Origin: Eledone cirrhosa
Taxonomy: Eukaryota; Mollusca; Cephalopoda; Octopoda; Eledonidae
Assembly: GCA_964016885.1 (NCBI GenBank)
Contig: OZ024742.1
Coordinates: 6,132,104-6,196,103, forward strand
Length of the DNA stretch: 64,000 bases
Direction of reading: 5' to 3'
The translations under genes were made by a program, and so were the position numbers. The first letter of the stretch is position 1. Each line of letters opens with the position of its first letter. Below the pieces are notes generated by a model that was not told where the DNA came from, did not search any database, and saw only the letters and a list, made by a program, of their open reading frames with translations. Below, one piece after another: positions 59,312-64,000 of the stretch.

Positions 59312-62300
59312 CCCACTTAACAGCGACACCCACAACGTCCGTCCTTATCAACGACACCCACAGCGTTCCCCCTTATCAACGGCACCCACAACGTTCTTCC
59401 TTATCAACGACACCCACAACGTTCGTCCTTGTCAACGACACCCACAACGTTCGTCCTTATCAACGACACTCACAACGTTCGTCCTTATCAACGACACCCA
59501 CAGCGTTCCCCCTCATCAACGGCTCCCACAACGTTTGTCCTTATCAACGACACCCACAACGTTCGTCCTTATCAACGACACCCACAACGTTCGTCCTTAT
59601 CAACGACACTCACAACGTTCGTCCTTATCAACGACACCCACAACGTTCGTCCTTATCAACGACACCCACAACGTTCGTCCTTATCAACGACACCCACAAC
59701 ATTCCCCCTTATCAACGGCACCCACAACGTTCCCCCTTATCAACGGCACCCACAACGTTCCCCCTTATCAACGGCACCCACAACGTTTGTCCTTATCAAC
59801 GGCACCCACAACGTTCCCCCTTATCAACGACACCCACAACGTTCGTCCTTATCAACGACACCCACAACGTTCCCCCTTATCAACGGCACCCACAACGTTC
59901 GTCCTTATCAACGACACCCACAACGTTCGTCCTTATCAACGACACCCACAACGTTCCCCCTTATCAACGACACCCACAACGTTCGTCCTTATCAACGACA
60001 CTCACAACGTTCGTCCTTATCAACGACACTCACAACGTTCCCCCTTATCAACGACACCCACAACGTTCGTCCTTATCAACGACACCCACAACGTTCGTCC
60101 TTATCAACGACACCCACAACGTTCCCCCTTATCAACGGCACCCACAACGTTCGTCCTTATCAACGACACCCACAATGTTCCCCCTTAACAACAGCACCCA
60201 CAACGTTCGTCCTTATCAACGGCACCCACAACGTTCCCCCTTATCAACGGCACCCACAAAGTTCGTCCTTATCAACGACACCCACAACGTTCGTACTTAT
60301 CAACGACACACACAACGTTCCCCCCTATCAACGGCAACCACAATGTTCCCCCTTATCAACGGCACCCACAACGTTCCCCCTTATCAACGGCACCCACAAC
60401 GTTCGTCCTTATCAACGGCACCCACAACGTTCCCCCTTATCAACGGCACCCACAACGTTTGTCCTTATCAACGGCACCCACAACGTTCCCCCTTATCAAC
60501 GACACCCACAACGTTCGTCCTTATCAACGACACCCACAACGTTCCCCCTTATCAACGGCACCCACAACGTTCGTCCTTATCAACGACACCCACAACGTTC
60601 GTCCTTATCAACGACACCCACAACGTTCCCCCTTATCAACGACACCCACAACGTTCGTCCTTATCAACGACACTCACAACGTTCGTCCTTATCAACGACA
60701 CTCACAACGTTCCCCCTTATCAACGACACCCACAACGTTCGTCCTTATCAACGACACCCACAACGTTCGTCCTTATCAACGACACCCACAACGTTCCCCC
60801 TTATCAACGGCACCCACAACGTTCGTCCTTATCAACGACACCCACAATGTTCCCCCTTAACAACAGCACCCACAACGTTCGTCCTTATCAACGGCACCCA
60901 CAACGTTCCCCCTTATCAACGGCACCCACAAAGTTCGTCCTTATCAACGACACCCACAACGTTCGTACTTATCAACGACACACACAACGTTCCCCCTTAT
61001 CAACGGCAACCACAATGTTCCCCCTTATCAACGGCACCCACAACGTTCCCCCTTATCAACGGCACCCACAACGTTCGTCCTTATCAACGGCACCCACAAC
61101 GTTCCCCCTTATCAACGGCACCCACAACGTTCGTCCTTATCAACGGCACCCACAAAGTTCCCCCTTATCAACGACACCCACAACGTTCGTCCTTATCAAC
61201 GGCACCCACAACGTTCGTCCTTATCAACGGCACCCACAACGTTCCCCCTTATCAACGACACCCACAGCGTTCCCCCTTATCAACGACACCCACAACGTTC
61301 CCCCTTATCAACGGCACCCACAATGTTCGTCCTTATCAACGGCACCCACAACGTTCGTCCTTATCAACAACACCCACAACTTTCGTCCTTATCAACGACA
61401 CCCACAACGTTTCCCCTTATCAACGGCACACACAACGTTCTTCCTTATCAACGACACTCACAACGTTCCCCCTTATCAACGACACTCACAACGTTCCCCC
61501 TTATCAACGGCACCCACAACGTTCGTCCTTATCAACGACACCCACAATGTTCGTCCTTATCAACGACACCCACAAAGTTCCCCCTTATCAACGGCACCCA
61601 CAACGTTCGTCCTTATCAACGACACCCACAACGTTCGTCCTTATCAACGACACCCACAACGTTCGTCCTTATCAACGACACCCACAACGTTCCCCCTTAT
61701 CAACGGCACACACAACGTTCGTCCTTATCAACGACACTCACAACGTTCCCCCTTATCAACGACACTCACAACGTTCCCCCTTATCAACGACACCCACAAC
61801 GTTCGTCCTTATCAACGACACCCACAACGTTCGTCCTTATCAACGACACCCACAACGTTCGTCCTTATCAACGACACCCACAGCGTTCCCCCTTATATAC
61901 GCCACCCACAGCGTTCCCCCTCATCTACGACACCCCCAACGTTTCCCCTTATCAACTGCACACACATTGTTCCCCCTTATCAACGGCACCCACAATGTTC
62001 GTCCTTATCAACGACACCCACAACGTTCCCCCTTATCAACGACACCCACAACTTTCGTCCTTATCAACGACACCTACAACGTTCGTCCTTATCAACGACA
62101 CCCACAACGTTCTCCCTTATCAACGACACCCACAGCGTTCCCCCTTATCAACGGCACCCACAACGTTCGTCCTTATCAACGACACCCACAACGTTCCCCC
62201 TTATCAACGGCACCCACAACGTTCGTCCTTATGAACGACACCCACAACGTTCGTCCTTATCAACGACACCCACAACGTTCGTCCTTATCAACGGCACCCA

Positions 62301-62540
62301 CAACGTTCGTCCTTATCAACGACACCCACAACGTTCGTCCTTATCAATGGCACCCACAACGTTCGTCCTTATCAACGGCACCCACAGCGTTCCCCCTTAT
62401 CAACGACACCCACAACGTTCGTCCTTATCAACGACACCCACAGCGTTCCCCCTTATATACGCCACCCACAGCGTTCCCCCTCATCTACGACACCCCCAAC
62501 GTTTCCCCTTATCAACTGCACCCACATTGTTCCCCCTTAT
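59312..62540 (+). repeat. Satellite B higher-order repeat H3 (incomplete)
   Basis: H3 follows H2 closely from the CCCACTTAACAGCG boundary, retaining both the extra trimer of H2 and the ten-monomer stretch of H1. Around 62,540-62,570 it leaves the H1/H2 order. After CACATTGTTCCCCC it continues with an AATGTTCGTCC monomer, which is the order seen 560 bp earlier near 61,980-62,000. No fourth CCCACTTAACAGCG boundary is present before the window ends. Confidence 0.84.
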
Positions 62541-64000
62541 CAACGGCACCCACAATGTTCGTCCTTATCAACGACACCCACAACGTTCCCCCTTATCAAC
62601 GACACCCACAACTTTCGTCCTTATCAACGACACCTACAACGTTCGTCCTTATCAACGACACCCACAACGTTCCCCCTTATCAACGACACCTAGAGCGTTC
62701 CCCCTTATCAACGGCACCCACAACGTTCGTCCTTATCAACGACACCCACAACGTTCCCCCTTATCAACGACGCCCACAGCGTTCCCCCTTATTAACGACA
62801 CCCACAACGTTCGTCCTTATCAACGGCACCCACAACGTTCCCCCTTATCAACGGCACCCACAACGTTCGTCCTTATGAACGACACCCACAACGTTCGTCC
62901 TTATCAACGACACCCACAACGTTCGTCCTTATCAACGGCACCCACAACGTTCGTCCTTATCAACGGCATCCACAACGTTCGTCCTTATCAACGACACCCA
63001 CAACGTTCCCCCTTATCAACGACACCCACAACGTTCGTCCTTATCAAAGGCACCCACAACGTTCGTCCTTTTCAACGACACCCACAACGTTCCCCCTTAT
63101 CAACGACACCCACAGCGTTCCCCCTTATCAACGACACCCACAACGTTCCCCCTTATCAACGGCACCCACAACGTTCGTCCTTATCAACGGCACCCACAAC
63201 GTTCGTCCTTATCAACGACACCCACAAAGTTCCCCCTTATCAACGGCACCCACAACGTTCGTCCTTATCAACAACACCCACAACTTTCGTCCTTATCAAC
63301 GACACCCACAACGTTTCCCCTTATCAACGGCACACACAACGTTCTTCCTTATCAACGACACTCACAACGTTCCCCCTTATCAACGACACTCACAACGTTC
63401 CCCCTTATCAACGGCACCCACAACGTTCGTCCTTATCAACGACACCCACAACGTTCGTCCTTATCAACGACACCCACAAAGTTCCCCCTTATCAACGCCA
63501 CCCACAACGTTCGTCCTTATCAACGACACCCACAACGTTCGTCCTTATCAACGACACCCACAACGTTCGTCCTTATCAACGACACCCACAACGTTCCCCC
63601 TTATCAACGGCACACACAACGTTCGTCCTTATCAACGACACTCACAACGTTCCCCCTTATCAACGACACTCACAACGTTCCCCCTTATCAACGACACCCA
63701 CAACGTTCGTCCTTATCAACGACACCCACAACGTTCGTCCTTATCAATGGCACCCACAACGTTCGTCCTTATCAACGGCACCCACAGCGTTCCCCCTTAT
63801 CAACGACACCCACAACGTTCGTCCTTATCAACGACACCCACAGCGTTCCCCCTTATATACGCCACCCACAGCGTTCCCCCTCATCTACGACACCCCCAAC
63901 GTTTCCCCTTATCAACTGCACCCACATTGTTCCCCCTTATCAACGGCACCCACAATGTTCGTCCTTATCAACGACACCCACAACGTTCCCCCTTATAAAC
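62541..64000 (+). repeat. Satellite B, rearranged tail after H3
   Basis: This segment is a patchwork of H-type pieces. The CAACAACACCC marker recurs at an offset of 1,904 bp, 68 monomers (61,362 and 63,266). The ATCAATGGCACC marker recurs at an offset of 1,400 bp, 50 monomers (about 62,347 and 63,747). Both offsets are exact multiples of 28. The segment also holds CACCTAGAGCG near 62,690. The array is cut by the window edge. Confidence 0.8.

Larger units (their letters stand above)
41341..64000 (+). repeat. Satellite B array, 28-bp monomer
   Basis: This is a head-to-tail array of about 800 monomers. Each reads CAACGTTC, then GT or CC, then CCTTATCAACG, then A or G, then CACCCA. The two commonest forms are GT with GAC, and CC with GGC. 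A CAGCG start is usually coupled to the CC form. The consensus is 50-57% GC with about four C per G on the + strand, has up to three CpG sites, and contains an AACGTT palindrome. All three + frames of the consensus are free of stops. Three monomers make 84 bp, so they translate as a 28-residue cycle containing PYQRHPQRSPLST and FVLINDTHNV. The minus strand has TGATAA in each monomer. I do not recognise the family. The array continues past the window end. Confidence 0.97.

Noticed and set aside
1..64000. CRISPR array
   Set aside because: The units are contiguous variants of one sequence with no unique spacers, and no cas genes are present.
41341..64000. G-quadruplex-forming minus strand (GGG and GGGGG tracts in the CC-form monomers)
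   Set aside because: The intervening loops are about 8 and 12 bases, longer than the usual limit of 7, and the GT-form monomers break the long tract. A weak structure remains possible but is not supported here.
41341..64000. CENP-B box or telomere repeat in satellite B
   Set aside because: GTTCGT and CCCTTA only superficially resemble these motifs. No 17-bp box with the required core positions and no short TTAGGG-like array is present.
1..64000. tRNA, rRNA or other structured RNA genes
   Set aside because: No cloverleaf box motifs or rRNA-like conserved stretches are seen, and the A/C-rich strand has little self-complementarity.

Overview
The whole 64-kb window is tandem satellite DNA. I found no credible protein gene, RNA gene, transposon or single-copy sequence. 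Megabase-style arrays, nested higher-order repeats, (CAA)n microsatellite tracts and a CpG-transition signature suggest a eukaryotic heterochromatic region (pericentromeric, subtelomeric or similar) from a long-read assembly. The sequence alone does not identify the species.

Region 1 (1 to about 41,340) is satellite A. Its basic monomer is 56 bp, about 39% GC and strongly A+C-rich on the + strand. In order it contains CAACGCTGTAATAAC, AACACCAATGGC, AACAGC or AACATC, a variable (CAA)n tract, and CTATCATAG. Most length variation is in 3-bp steps from the CAA tract (common forms 53, 56, 59, 62 and 65 bp). Dividing length by monomer size gives roughly 700 monomers, all in one orientation. The array is layered: a mixed block (1-4,340); a tandem duplication of about 15 kb (about 4,340-19,795 and 19,796-34,520); and a mixed tail (34,520-41,340). 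Each 15-kb copy holds a block that has lost its CpG (CACTG monomers), a block with CTACTATC monomers, and two versions of a 2.5-2.7 kb core block. The core therefore occurs four times, in the order type 1, type 2, type 1, type 2.

Region 2 (about 41,341 to the window end) is satellite B. Its monomer is 28 bp, 50-57% GC and C-rich on the + strand. In order it contains CAACGTTC, GT or CC, CCTTATCAACG, A or G, and CACCCA. There are roughly 800 monomers, again all in one orientation. The first 11 kb is an irregular mosaic. From about 52,500 it becomes a higher-order repeat of 3.3-3.5 kb (H1 52,514-56,010; H2 56,011-59,311; H3 from 59,312), and H2 and H3 are the closest pair. The array runs off the window.

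The two satellites meet at about 41,337-41,347 with no unique sequence between them, inside a CAAC element common to both. Because 28 is not a multiple of 3 and the B consensus has no stop in any + frame, B produces very long overlapping open frames (up to 1,901 codons at 50,314-56,019). These follow from the repeat arithmetic and I do not call them genes. The most interesting content is therefore structural: how the arrays were amplified, fused and homogenised, and whether they mark a functional chromosomal domain.
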